A stretch of 64,000 bases of DNA. It comes from Muraenolepis orangiensis. Lineage: Eukaryota; Chordata; Actinopteri; Gadiformes; Muraenolepididae. The stretch is from positions 11,441,947 through 11,505,946 of the forward strand of contig CM051002.1 of NCBI GenBank assembly GCA_027704905.1. The letters are read 5' to 3'. The notes beneath the pieces were generated by a model. That model did no database searches, was not told the origin of the DNA, and saw only the letters and a list, made by a program, of their open reading frames with translations. Below are positions 29,962 to 42,089 of this stretch, piece by piece. The position numbers and the translations under genes are program-made. Position 1 is the stretch's first letter. The number at the start of each line of letters is the position of its first letter.

Positions 29962-32900
29962 ATGGATGTAGATGACTGCAATGGCTCGTCCTATATATCA
30001 GGTATGCATCTTAAATGTTAGAATGGCAGTTAACACAGTTTCTACTAATACTAGAAATTGCCACTGATACATTTGATGTAAATGTTAATAAAAAAAAATA
30101 CATCTTCTTTTGAGGTACAGCAAGTGGTGAATCTTCAGTGGAGAGGGAGTTTACTGGAGCGCTCCGGGGTCCAACAACAAGTACTCCCAACAGCCAGCAT
30201 ACCTCTCCAAGTCGCTCCCTTAGTGGTCAGTTTAAAATCAAATCCTAATCGTCACTAAACCTTGACTGTTTATTGTTGTGATGTAAAGGTGACTCTTCCA
30301 TTCTCCAAATGTACCCTATATTGTGTCATATTCACAACAATGTTCACAATAGTGTCAAATATTCTGCTGTGGATTTCCTCCAGCCAACTCCATTAAAGTG
30401 GAGCTGTACAGTGACGATGAGCCAGGCCATGGCCCTGAGGAGGATAGAGGGGATCACGGAGAGGACGGTGGTCCGGAGCAGGGGGGTGACATTGGAGGAG
30501 GCTACAGGGAGCTAAACAACGCTGAGTCTGGGACGACCGGAGCCACCAGACTTCCAAATGGGAAGCTCAAGTGTGACATCTGTGGCATGATCTGCATCGG
30601 GCCCAACGTCCTCATGGTGCACAAACGCAGCCACACAGGTGACCCACTTGATTTGTATAGCTTTTTCTGCTAAATATATGGTTGAATGATTTTAACTAAC
30701 AAAAGTTTTCAACTCAACTCCTGTTAGCCTAATAGCCTAAACAGTATATTTTCTATCCATTCACTTTTCCTCCAGTGAATGAAAGTACTGTTTGTGTGCT
30801 GTAGTCTATTAGTTTGTGTGTAACATAAAAAAAATAAAGAAATACAATGTGCCTTAAAACTGTACTTGAGGCTAGAAGAGATACGCTTCTAAGAATCCAA
30901 CCTTAAGAACAAGATGCGATCTCTGCTGGGCGAGGAAAGGAAAAAATGCCGGCCGTCAAAGGCTTTAGTTGTTTATTCTATTCTGCAAGCAACTATATGA
31001 GCAAAACTGTTATATAGGACATGCAATCTGAAATGAAATCATAATGAACAAGTCAACCGCTGGGCAAGGCTAAATTGTATTGGCAACCTTTTTTAATCTG
31101 TGGAACAAAGACCAATGTACTGAATGAACTAACTACCTTGATGCACCTGGCTTAAGTCACATGGTGTGGTGAGTGGATGTGGGCTGAGAGTGAGTGTTGT
31201 GTCAGTGAATCCTGCAGAAATACTCTTGATGATATTTAGAAAGAAAAGGTACCCCACACAAATTCACTCTATTGTTGTTTGATCTACTCAAAAGGTGAGC
31301 GACCCTTCCAGTGTAATCAGTGCGGGGCCTCGTTCACTCAGAAAGGAAACCTTCTTCGACACATTAAGTTGCACTCGGGAGAGAAGCCCTTTAAATGTCC
31401 CTTCTGCAGTTATGCCTGTCGTAGGAGAGATGCACTCACTGGCCACCTACGCACTCATTCGGGTGAGAGGGATTTGAACACATTCATACATAAACATGAC
31501 CTCTGTCCACTTCCGTCTGAACTTTATTTGAATCACCTCATAAATGTCTCATAGGCCTGATTTCACCCTGTACAGAACCGTACCACATTGTTCTTACCAT
31601 CAGCCATGTCTATGGTGTAAGCGCCAGGGAGAGCTACTCACGCTAATTGTCCTGTGGCTCAAACCCATTGACATAGAAATGTTTGTTCAGTTGTTTTATT
31701 CATAATTATTTATATAATAATTCATAATTCGTTTTTTGGGCAGGACCTGTACATGTATATTTGTTTTTAGTTTCAACTCATTCAAATCAAATAGCCACAT
31801 ATTGTGCTACAATATTTGTTTCCCACCTGAACATTAGCACATTTGCACATGATGTGGCTTTGCATCAGATTCAGTTTCTTTAATAGCAGCCCTCCCTATT
31901 TGTCCCCAGTTTCCTCCCCAACAGTAGGAAAGCCGTACAAGTGTAGTTACTGTGGCCGTAGTTACAAGCAGCAGAGCACCCTGGAGGAGCACAGAGAGCG
32001 CTGCCACAGCTACCTGCAGAGCCTGGAGACACAGCACCCAACCAGTGCTCAGATTCCAGGTAAATTGGGCCTTGAACACCCGACATTCAGTCCACAGTAA
32101 CTGGCAAGACAGTCGACAATACCCAATGACAATCCCTCTGAGATAGACGGACAATGACCATGGCCCACCAATGGACTGATAACGTGTCAAACTTAGGATG
32201 CCTGGACATTTGCAGATTTTTAATGGAGAACAGGGGTGAAATTCAACACACTAAACATACAAAAATAAATGTACCTGTACATTTCAGAAGTATTTAAAGG
32301 GACAGAAGCACTTTAACTTTAACTTAAACAAATCAAACATTTAAGCTGGCCAAACAACAGCAGGGGACATTTCTCTACTATAGCTTGGATAGGAATTATA
32401 ATGATACATTTAATTCATAGCACACTTCAATTAATTAAGGGTTAGAATACCTGCAGGAGAGCAGAGCATGATATTGCGTAGTTTAGGGCGTTTTACTCTT
32501 GGCTCTCTATGAACAGTAGCTTAAAAACGTCCAGTATTGAAGACATGGGGTGGAAGTCATGCCTCATCTTCAGAAACTACATTAGAATAATGTCATTCCG
32601 CTTGCAGGAGAGGAGATGAGAGAGCTCGAGTTCATACCCGACTCTCGACTGCAACCTTCCTCTGACAAGATTGCATTCATCGATCGGCTTACTAATAGCA
32701 TCACCAAACGAAAGAGATCTACACCACAGAGATTTGTAGGTGAGCAATTAATATACAAACATGTGACGTAGTTGGGGTGACCATTGTACCCCCGCTGGCC
32801 TCACAGGTAACGGTGCTCGATGTAAGTGTCGCACTCAATTATACGGGCTGATCCACTCTCAGTGTAGTTCTTGATACTTGATCTCCTCTAAAGAAAAGGC

Positions 32901-34096
32901 ACAGAAGCACAGTTGTCTATGGAATTTGAAAGCGGTATCATTGAACCAGATTTTGCACAGTAAAGTCTTTCATGGCAAAAATGCAGAAAGCTCTATGTGC
33001 AATATGGCAGTGAAATTAAACATGTATTTAAAGAAAATTGCATTTGGGATTCTCAAATAGTTTGGTTTCTGTGTGTGCTCTGTTCAACATACTGTTTTTG
33101 GTTACATAAGTAAGCTTCATAAAAACATTTTGTGCCAGATGCTCTTATGATGAGTATTAAAGAAAAAAAAGAAGTGTATAAATATATGTATATATTTCAG
33201 GACCGAAGCACATGCGGCTCAATATGGCGGATGTACCCTACGAGCTCAATGCTGCCGACGAAGAAATGCATCCAGGGGAACCGGAGCAGCCGCATTTCAC
33301 TGGTTTGAGCGGAGACTATGCTGCCGCACCAGGAAGTGGTGGAGGAGGAGGGTTGGTGGACCACACCATGCGCCCACTGTGCTTCCCCACAGCTCGGCCC
33401 TTGCGTGTGTCGGAGCTCAGGCCCGTCATGGGCTCTGCGCACAGAGCCGCGCCTCCTCACCCGGGACCACGGTTGGACTGTACGGGGGCCGGGCCCGGGG
33501 CCGCGGGTGCGGGAGGGAGAGAGGCGGCCGAGGGCCACGAGGATGTGTCCGCAGGCCGCAGCCGCGCGCCCTCGCCTAGCAACGGCTGCCAGGACTCCAC
33601 GGACACGGAGAGCGTGCACGATGAGCCATACGGCAGCACCGCGCCGACGCTGCACCTTCACAACAACAACAACAACCACAACCACCATCACCTCCTCCAT
33701 TACAACAGCAACATCCCACCGCCCGCTCTTCTGCTGCCCCACAGGACTAGAGGAAGACCCAGCCCCGGCCACGCCAAAGACGGGGAGAGGGAGGAGGGAG
33801 GGAGCCACATGGGTGCCCAGCCCGCCATTCTGGCTCCCCCGACCCCGAGTTCCCCCACGACGCCCTCCTCCACCTCCAGAGAGGCCTTTAGGGTGGTGGA
33901 CGGAGATGGGCGCGCCGTGCGCTCCTTCCGCTGCGAGCACTGCCGTGTGCTCTTCTTGGATCACGTGATGTTTACAATCCACATGGGCTGCCATGGCTTT
34001 CGGCAGCCATTTGAGTGTAATATCTGCGGCCACCGCAGTCAGGATCGCTATGAGTTTTCGTCGCACATTGTCCGTGGAGAGCACATCCTGGAATAA
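29962..34096 (+). CDS. ikzf4: Ikaros family zinc finger 4 (Eos)
   Basis: Seven coding exons: 29962-30001, 30121-30225, 30384-30638, 31295-31462, 31910-32059, 32608-32739 and 33201-34096, giving 581 aa (human ~585). The start MDVDDCNGSSYIS matches the short Eos N-terminus. The Eos-type linker STPNSQHTSPSRSLSANSIK follows. Four N-terminal C2H2 fingers bind DNA: CDICGMICIG..., CNQCGASFTQ..., CPFCSYACRR... and CSYCGRSYKQ.... The last exon holds an acidic and low-complexity region (His/Asn run near 33660-33715) and two C-terminal dimerization fingers (CEHCRVLFLD..., CNICGHRSQD...), ending HIVRGEHILE. Eos is a nuclear transcriptional repressor that pairs with other Ikaros proteins and CtBP; in mammals it acts in regulatory T cells. 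IKZF2 is excluded by the linker. Antisense and shifted frames over the GC-rich last exon are shadows. Confidence 0.96.
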
Positions 34097-36935
34097 GATG
34101 GTGTGACAAAGTGTTGGAAGTCCCCCTTGCTTTACCGAGGTCTGTTCTGATGACCTGGCTGAGTTTGATCTGCACAACGTAATCGAGGGAAAGAATGAAT
34201 GCAGTTGTAGTATTTCACACTGGCCGTGCAGTCAGGATGCCTCTAGACACTTTAAATACTTGACTCTGTATAAAGGTATGGCTTTTAAAAATCAACAAAA
34301 AAGCTGAAATCCATTATTTTAAATCTAAAAACAAGGTCCTATCATTCATATTGCACTTTGAACAATGAATATCTCTGAAAATGCACTTTTTAATCATTTT
34401 ATTATAGTATATTAATAGTCATTGCACTTTTCTATTTTCAGAAGTGCCTTGCTTTAAAAAATATAGTTTACCTTTTGCTTTCTGATCTAGCCTTCAACCC
34501 TGTGGCACAATATATGCTTGATTAATGTAATTTAATGTTTTATCTAAAACGTTTCCCTCTTCTCTGCACTTTAACTGAGATAATGCAAAAAAAATAGTTT
34601 AAGATGTCCCTTTTTTATTTAATTTAAATGAGCTCACAATATACATCAAATGTAACACTTGTTTGTTAGTATGTAAAGAGCCTTTTTTCCAGATTAGCTT
34701 TTTTCCAGATAAATCACTTCCTAAAAGTTGTGATTTCTCTAAGCGGGTGGCTGATGGTGACCAGTAGATGATGTTTTGTAATGCTAGCTGTTGTGCAGAC
34801 CAAACTCAGTCCAACCACTGTCTAAGGATCATGGATGTGACTGGAGGGGCCCCCCCTCAAATTAGGAATGCACTTTTTGTTACCTGTGGTAGGCTGTATG
34901 TGTGTGTATTTGTGGAGGACGGAGGGACAGGGAGAGGAGGAGACCCAGTGTTTGGGGAGTATGTGAAGGGAAAATGAAAGGCTTTTATTTGATTGCGTGA
35001 ATGTTGAATAGAAATGTATGATATATCTATTTTTCTTGCTTTTGTTGCACTGATACCTGCCGAAATACATTTATATTAAACTATTTTATAGAATACATTT
35101 ATGACATGCACATTTCACTGAAAATCGAAGGAAAGAGAAAAAGGAGGTTTTTTTTTTGGTTTTTTTTAAGGAAGAGTTCAGCAATTTCCAAGTAAAGGGT
35201 TCACTAAGGAGGCGCATCACTGCCACTAATATGGAGAGGTCTCATTGATGGAGATGGGGAATGTTATGAAATGTCTGCAATTCCTCAGCATCTCCCCTTA
35301 CTTTACTAGGTCAATGAAACAAAAAAACAAAACAATTTATGGTATATTTACAAGTGATTTTAGTGTAAATACTTGATTGTATCGTGCCTTTTATGACCCT
35401 GACCTCGACTCATTTGAAGAACATGATACCAAGTGTCACGTTTCGACAAATGATCCTATCAACTGGTAGATGAGGCATTTTAAATGATGTGGACAAGCTG
35501 CCCCAGTTCATGTTTTTTTAAGATTGACCTTTGACCGATGTGAGAGATGTAGGTACACTTTAATCAAACTCCTTTTTTGGAGAAGTTACTCTTGCTCATT
35601 TAAAATGGCCTTGAGATGCATTGGATTTGAAACATCATTGAAATAGAGACACGTGTTGTCTATCCTAGTCCGACAGTGGTTTTCTGTCCTGAAGCTATAA
35701 CTCATGGCCATAGAATATCCAATGTAGATACCATTTAATGGTAGAATTTTTTACATCACATCTTCAAGTAAAGAACATCAATGTAGCTTTTTGGTTTTAA
35801 ATACTGTTGAACAACTGAATCATGTTATTGCCTGGAAGTCTGCCTGTTTGGAAGGGTTTATCACTTCTATCAACACATTTTTATTTTGACTTGGCCAAAG
35901 AACAACTTCATGTTACAATGTTTATACTACTATGTGTTCTTAGACTTGGGAAGAGGTTGAATCACATCCATGAGTCCCATACACGGGTTTAACATGTGGA
36001 TAGAATCATCACTTATGTTGAGTTTCCTGAATCATTCCTCTCCAAACTTGCATAGTATGAAATACCAGCCCTAAAACGTTGACATAGTCATGTTAACCTC
36101 TAGACCTGGGGGGCAAGGCCGATTATGATCCATATAACATGGTTTTCATAGTTTATTTTTTTAATGTTTATTCTAAAAACCCACTTTTTAAAAACCCCAT
36201 TATGCCCTGTACTAGCAGCAAGACACTGAAATCTTCTGGTATAGTTTCACTTGTTCACTGAATTGATAGTGACTTATGTATATGAAACCCATTATCGTCC
36301 CTTTAAAATGATTTTGCATGCGTTAAGTTATGAGAAGCTTGACTAAGTATACACCAATTTTTTGTTGTGGCTATTGGAAAGCCCATGGTGTGATTTGAGT
36401 GTGAAATTAGTTCAGTATGCCTTGCTTTTGTGCCTTTTGCCTTGGGAGTTGTCCATGTATTCCTTAAATTATTTGCGTGCAAAACACTGTATTCCCCCCT
36501 TACAATTTTTACATCTAAGATAAGACAATAGCCAATGGCTCAAATTGGCAAATTGATCAAGAGTCAACCTATTGAACTGAGAAGACTCCCATTGAATCCA
36601 CTGCCAGTGTTCCATTGAAGGCTTGGCTGTTGTGCTCTTATACTTGTATAAGAGCAATACTCGTATTGGTGCTTCAATTATCAACATGCTTTAGAGGTTT
36701 AACTGTATGTGATCTTATGCCGAATTGTGTCCATTTCCTGGCCCCTGTCCCTGCAACTTCACCATCTGCTTCATTAATATCAAGCTTTGTAAATACTCTT
36801 GTATTGCTTTAAGTAACTGCAGAGCCTTTTTTTAAATGTATCCACACGTATGCAAGTACTTCAATCTTAAAACTACTGTACGTTTTGTACTGTAAGCAGA
36901 GTTTATTCAAAAATAAAATATTTGACAAACTAGTT
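34097..36935 (+). other. ikzf4 3' untranslated region
   Basis: About 2.8 kb of AT-rich, non-coding sequence follows the TAA at 34094-34096, up to an AATAAA at 36912-36917. A long 3'UTR is usual for Ikaros family genes. No repeat element of note is visible. Confidence 0.6.
36912..36917 (+). terminator. Poly(A) signal of ikzf4
   Basis: AATAAA about 2.8 kb after the stop codon and before the minus-strand rps26 relic. Earlier variant signals in the 3'UTR may also be used. Confidence 0.5.
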
Positions 36936-37030
36936 TCAGAATTTGAAGTCAATGAGACAAACACATTTCCGTTTTTATAACGATTACATGTATTTGTTTT
37001 CCTACACGTGAAGCATATTTTCAATCAGCT

Positions 37031-37557
37031 TTACATTGGCGGCTCTGGGTGGAACGCCCTGTAACAAAACCGTCCAAAGGCACAGCACTAGACCACCGCA
37101 AGAGATGAGCCCACGGGATGAGACAAGATGCATGACCTTGCAAGATTATATTCAAAAGAAAGCAAAACGGCAGTAGTTCATACACACGTTGTGTACTTAC
37201 ACTAGGCCTAAACCGGGGCGGTGGAGTAAGGTCTTTACTGGCCTCACAGGAGCGACACCTCACGACCTTGCTGTGGATGGCACAGCTCACACACAGCGAT
37301 GAGCCAAACGAAACGATGAGAACACTACATGCCCGGAGACATGAACGAGACGAATAACGTGAGTAGGTACTCACAATCAAAGACGATGGCCTCCGATATG
37401 TCCCTGACATGAGGCTGTCGCCTAAACAATGTTCCTTATGACAAAGTTCTTGATGGCGTTATCCTTCGAGACACAGCGGACGCACTTAGTGCAGCGGATG
37501 GGCTGCACGTGGCCGCGGCCCTCCTTGGACCCGGCCGTTGTTCCTCCTCTTCTTGGT
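37031..37557 (-). pseudogene. rps26: Decayed, intron-bearing copy of ribosomal protein S26
   Basis: On the minus strand, 37557 downward begins after a CAG acceptor with TKKRRNNGR, then GRGHVQPIRC, CVRCVSKDNAIKNFVIRNIV, VRDISEA.VFD, CVSCAIHSKVV and TPPPRFRP, and ends PPM-stop at 37031-37033. All are recognisable RPS26 blocks. Disablements: one extra base after NNGR shifts the frame; GAG becomes TAG after RNIV; a 4-base insertion precedes VRDISEA; the block equivalent to YVLPKLYVKLHY is unrecognisable; and several conserved residues are lost (R to C, C, S and L between VVR and TPPP). Splice signals survive (GTGAGT after VFD; GTAAGT after FRP; TTGTTACAG before the last piece), so this is an unprocessed relic, not a retrocopy. 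RPS26 is a small-subunit protein at the mRNA exit channel; a working copy must lie elsewhere. Confidence 0.85.
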
Positions 37558-38050
37558 CTGACAGCACAAGTGATGTCATGATGGAGAGCAGCGGTGTGGC
37601 GTTTCAGTCTAGTCGCCCCTAAATGGTCGTCAGATTGACTTCGCAATTACAGTCGTAACGCTAAATGTGTACGCCAGTGCCATTTGACAGGACGCACAGT
37701 GGAGTCTCGCACATTGTTAGAAACAATATACGTCCCATCTTAAGTCAATCAATACAGTCGGATAAGATTCGGTTGATTGAATGTGAAAATAAAACATTGT
37801 ACACATGTACATTCATGAAATGTCACATTTGTTTAGGTAAATGCATCATTAACTGTGGTGTTCCGCTATGAGCAGTCCAACATTTTTTTAACACGTTTGC
37901 AAAATAAAGAATAGAAAAAAAGGTGTACATTTACCGGCTGTGTTAGTACGTCCCAGAGAGCGTATGGTTTGTGTCTAGGAGCTGTTTAAACGGGTGGGGT
38001 TATGTACTGATTATGTACCCAGCAGTAGTAATGTGCACTCGGGCAAACTG

Positions 38051-39280
38051 ACGAAACGTGCGCTATGTCTTTACTAAACTCTACCTGTACTGTTTCGTGC
38101 ATATGTATAGTTTATATTGTAGCGGCCGGGGGAGCGTGGCCGCCATATAGCCACGCAGGTGGCGTGGGGGAACCGGGGATTGTGGGTAATATGGGTTTCG
38201 GGTTATTGTGTTTGTGTGTGTTCGCCACCGTTGGTGAGAGTGTCGGTTCGGGGAGTTAGTTGTCGTATAATACTCGTTCCATGGTATCTGAAATGTTAAC
38301 GCAGGACGTTGCTAGGAAACTGTACACAAAAGGCATAAAACAACAGAAGTCTCCTTTCTCACAGGTACGGGTGATGTCGCTACGCTAAATCAACCTGATA
38401 TTGAATGTAATCACAACAAAAAGATATAATGTATCTATCTATGTATACTTTGTTATGAAGTACGCCTATTACAAATGTTTAAAAACGAGAGCAGCGATAG
38501 CTCTATGAAACAACAAATATTATTTCTATTTAATACAACAAATAAATAGTGTCAGTTCTATATAGAGCTGAGGCAGTGTGTAAATGGCTAATGAATTTAA
38601 TTGTTTTACTGTGTGTAATTTTACAACGAAACGTGCGCTATGTCTTTACTAAACTCTACCTCTACTGTTTCGTGCATATGTATAGTTTATATTGTAGCGG
38701 CCGGGGGAGCGTGACCGCCATATAGCCACGCAGGTGGCGTGGGGGAACCGGGGATTGTAGGTAATATGGGTTTCGGGTTTTCGGATTGTGTTTTCTTTTG
38801 TTCTGTGGTGTTGCAGAACATATGTGGGTTAATTAATAATAATTGTGTGTTATGTTTTTGTTATTGTGTTTGCGTGTGTTCGCCACCGTTGGTGAGAGTG
38901 TCGGTTCGGGGAGTTAGTTGTATAATACTCGTTCCATGGTTTCTGAAATTTTGAACTCAGGACGTTGCTAGGAAACTGTACACAAAAGGCATAAAACAAC
39001 AGAAGTCTCCTTTCTCACAGGTACGGGTGATGTCGCTACGCTAAATCAACCTGATATTGAATGTAATCACAACAAAAAGATATAATGTATATATTGTATA
39101 CTTTGTTATGACGTAGGCCTATTAAAATGTTTAAAAACGAGAGCAGCGATAGCTCTATAAAACAACAAAAATATTATTTGTATGTAATACAACAAACAAA
39201 TAGTGTCAGTTCTATATAGAGCTGAGGCAGTGTGTAAATGGCTAATGAATTAAATGATTGTACTGTGTGTGTAATTTTAC
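38051..39280. repeat. Tandem duplication, two copies of a ~0.6-kb segment
   Basis: Copy A 38051-38625 and copy B 38626-39280 both open ACGAAACGTGCGCTATGTC and close near GTGTAATTTTAC. Long stretches are almost identical, including GTAGCGGCCGGGGGAGCGTG and CACAACAAAAAGATATAATG. Copy B has about 80-90 bases (near 38780-38865) missing from copy A at a GTTATTGTG-like microhomology. The segment has no coding signal. It sits 200 bases upstream of ccdc65. Confidence 0.93.
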
Positions 39281-39345
39281 CCTTGAGTATCCAGAAGAAC
39301 GCTATATAAAATAGAATTGTATTGTATTATTCTAATTATTATTAA
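39281..39345 (+). repeat. Retroelement-like tail after the duplication
   Basis: CCTTGAGTATCCAGAAGAAC, GCTATATAAAATAGAATTG, then ATTGTATT units. The order 'CGCTATATAAA' plus pentamer repeats is the common fish retroelement 3' end. It may be the end of the duplicated unit, kept only next to copy B. Confidence 0.5.
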
Positions 39346-39481
39346 TGAGGCTACAGATAGGAAGAGGGGACTATGGGACACAATCACAATACATGTATGT
39401 CTAAGTTAAACATGTTTTTTCTACGTTTTTATGTCTGAATGCTACTGCCAACACAGCTCTTTAAAGAGAGACACTGTGAAT

Positions 39482-41980
39482 ATGCCAAAGAAGGCATCTA
39501 AGAAGGGAGCTGGAAGCAAGGTCTCGATGACCGAGGAAGACAGGCTCCTCTTTCTGCACCAAAGAGCTGAGGCAGAGCAGGCGATTGCCAAAAAGAAAGA
39601 AGAAATTCTCACTCAATTTCTCAAGGTAAGTCCACCTGAGCTTGCATGCCCTCATTTGATTTGAAGACTCAAATTCTTTCCGTACAAACTTCACAATGTT
39701 TTGGTCAATCTCTGAAGCCCTCTGAATGTCCCTCTTGTCTCTGATTTTTTTTTTTAAACAGGATAAATTGCAGAAGGAGGAGAAGAACACTGCCGTCAAT
39801 CTTAACAAATTAACACAGCAATGGCGGACAGTTCTTCGCCAGACACGCACTGCCGAGCTGTGCAGGGACAACGACGCAGACCACCAGAGTTTCGAGAGAG
39901 TACTCGATCGCAAAGACAGTATTGTGAAGGTGGCCTAATAGCCTAAATTATTTCAGGATTCACGAAAATAATTTGTATGTTGTGTGTGTTGGTTTTTTTT
40001 GTTGCTTAATGATGTCCACTATTTGATCTGTTGTAGTGTCTGGTCAGTGACCTCAATGAGGCAGAGCAGCAGATCAGCCATGCTATGCGTTCTCACCTGC
40101 ACTATGGGGACCGTCTGCTAGCCCTGCATATGCACAGGGTCACGTGCTTCCAGCAGCAGTGGCACGATGACCTTCAAGAGTTAGGGGCCGAGTACAACAA
40201 TGAGAGGTCTGGGCATATTATTATTATTGATTGGTTTAATTTGCAACACTGTAACAATCTGCATTTGGCTTGAAATGTATACTGCGGGAGGGAATGGGGA
40301 GTAAGCATTCCATTAAACTTGTTGCAAATGGCCAATAACAATCTTGTATCTTGTATGTTTCAGAGAGGATATATCATCACTGCATTATCAACAGTTGACC
40401 CACTTGAAGCATGTGACTTTTTCCATGGAGCAGCACCATATGGAGATGGACGATAACACCTACCATGATTACCAGTGTAAAAGAAAGGAAATTAAAACTA
40501 AGGTAATGGTTTTCTTAGTTAATTATTAAATTTGGTTTCATAATCAGCAAGACTCTTGGGGTTGACGTGTGCTTGAAGGCAGTGTTTTACTTATGGATAT
40601 GGTTAAACTAATCGTTCTGTGGAATGGCTCTCTTTTTTACATGGCCTTTCTTGTCTCCTTACAGCATTTTGATGAAAAGCAGTCCCTGGTGCACAAATTC
40701 ACAATGGCGCAGTTGTTCTGTCCGACTGACAAGGTCCAGGCAGGGCCGGTCAAGGACGAGAGCACTGTCTTGCAGTCCCTCTGCTTTAATGACAAGTGCA
40801 GAGCCCAAGAGGTTGATGCACTAGTGGAGAAACATCATAAGCTGATAGTGAGTTGGATGGGGTTTATTTCTGCCTGTTTGGTGTAAGCAAACCACATGTT
40901 TTAATGAATTGATTCCCCATACTAAGATAATATAATAAGCACACTTGAACACAGAGTCTGGCCCAATGTGCATGTTCATAAAGACACACACATTGACACA
41001 GATCTTGTCTCTGGAACCACTGGGCTTTGCTGTATTTTGTATGTTTAATTACGGTTGTTCTCAGGACTCTATCGCAGCACTACGGCTGAAGCTCATCGCC
41101 AGCCAGAAGGAGCGTGATACTGCGGTCCAGGAGCTGAGAGCCACCAAAGAGACCCAGCAGACCTGCCAGCAGACCTGCCAGACCCAGCTTGTCCAGGCTC
41201 GTGCATTGGACCGAAAACTACTGATCACCCTCACTATTCAAAGCAGTGCTGCCGCCAAGAAACTGCAAGGCATTATTTCCACGGTGTGCATTCGTCCTTA
41301 ACATTGTGTCCAATGGCAAATTGGAATGACCTATGCAAAACATTGGCAATACAATCCACCTATGCAAGCCAATACAACATTCAGTCTCATCCCATTTATA
41401 TTTTTCACGTTTGTATTTTATTCTGTCCAACTGCATGCAGGGGGAGAAGATTTTACGCAGAGCCGAGATGTGCTCCAAGTTTGAATCGGAGCATGAAAAA
41501 GTTCTGCCGTTTTACGTATCTTCCTTAACGACAGAAGAACAGAGCCAGGCCATGCTGGAAGCAACGGAGCCATCTATGGAAGTAGCCAGGGTTAGACTCA
41601 GTCATTCAGATTCCCCTATGCCAAGCTCACCTCAGTATTGTTTTTGGAAACAACAATTAAATATTTTCATGACTCTTCCCTGCCAGGCGATACTGGACTA
41701 CGCAGACCTGGCGAGATTCTGGCAACGCTACAACAAGGTTTTGCTGGAGAGACTGTGCTTGGCGAAAGAGAAGGATGTCCTAACCTGGGAGAACCAGCAG
41801 CTGCAGGCTCTCCTGCGTCAGTATATGGATAGCATTTCGGTCAGCGATGAAATCCTCCGTAGCCACAATCATCTGCTTATTGTGTCTCGGCACACCCTGG
41901 CCTTAGCCCCCGACACGGAGAGACAGCTCAAACAGTACACTGTCATTGAAGGAGCGCATGTGATTCAACATACTCTGTGA
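39482..41980 (+). CDS. ccdc65: Dynein regulatory complex subunit 2 (CCDC65)
   Basis: Eight exons: 39482-39625, 39762-39929, 40037-40206, 40364-40502, 40665-40847, 41065-41283, 41441-41590 and 41687-41980, giving 488 aa (human 484). It is almost entirely coiled coil. Blocks close to human CCDC65 include FLKDKLQKEEKN, NLNKLTQQWRTVL, FERVLDRKD, FWQRYNKV, ISVSDEIL and the end HVIQHTL. The N-terminus is Lys-rich (MPKKASKKG). DRC2 with DRC1 forms the base plate of the nexin-dynein regulatory complex on axonemal doublet microtubules and is needed for ciliary and flagellar beating. The gene is tail to tail with fkbp11, as in human. The intron 3 acceptor is preceded directly by a dispersed repeat (40276-40357). 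Confidence 0.95.
40276..40357 (+). repeat. Dispersed retroelement tail, copy 3, at a splice acceptor
   Basis: ATACTGCGGGAGGGAATGGG, GAGTAAGCATTCCATTAAAC, TTGTTGCAAATGGCC, ATCTTGTATCTTGTAT. It ends six bases before the CAG acceptor of ccdc65 exon 4 and so supplies its polypyrimidine-like sequence. Confidence 0.8.
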
Positions 41981-42089
41981 ATATACAGTATTTATACAGT
42001 TTTGTATAAAAACTGTATAAATGTTACTTCTTTTTATTCTATTCAGTTTTTGTTATAACTGCTGTCTGTCGTCGGGTATTGCACATAAT

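Noticed and set aside
33197..34177. 326-aa open frame on the minus strand, and a 216-aa frame 2 on the plus strand at 33318-33968
   Set aside because: Both overlap the GC-rich last coding exon of ikzf4, whose own frame carries the two conserved C-terminal zinc fingers. The others are compositional shadows.
37031..37557. Processed rps26 retrocopy
   Set aside because: Splice donors and an acceptor remain at family exon borders, no poly(A) tract or target duplication is seen, and the location equals the ancestral slot. An unprocessed relic fits better.
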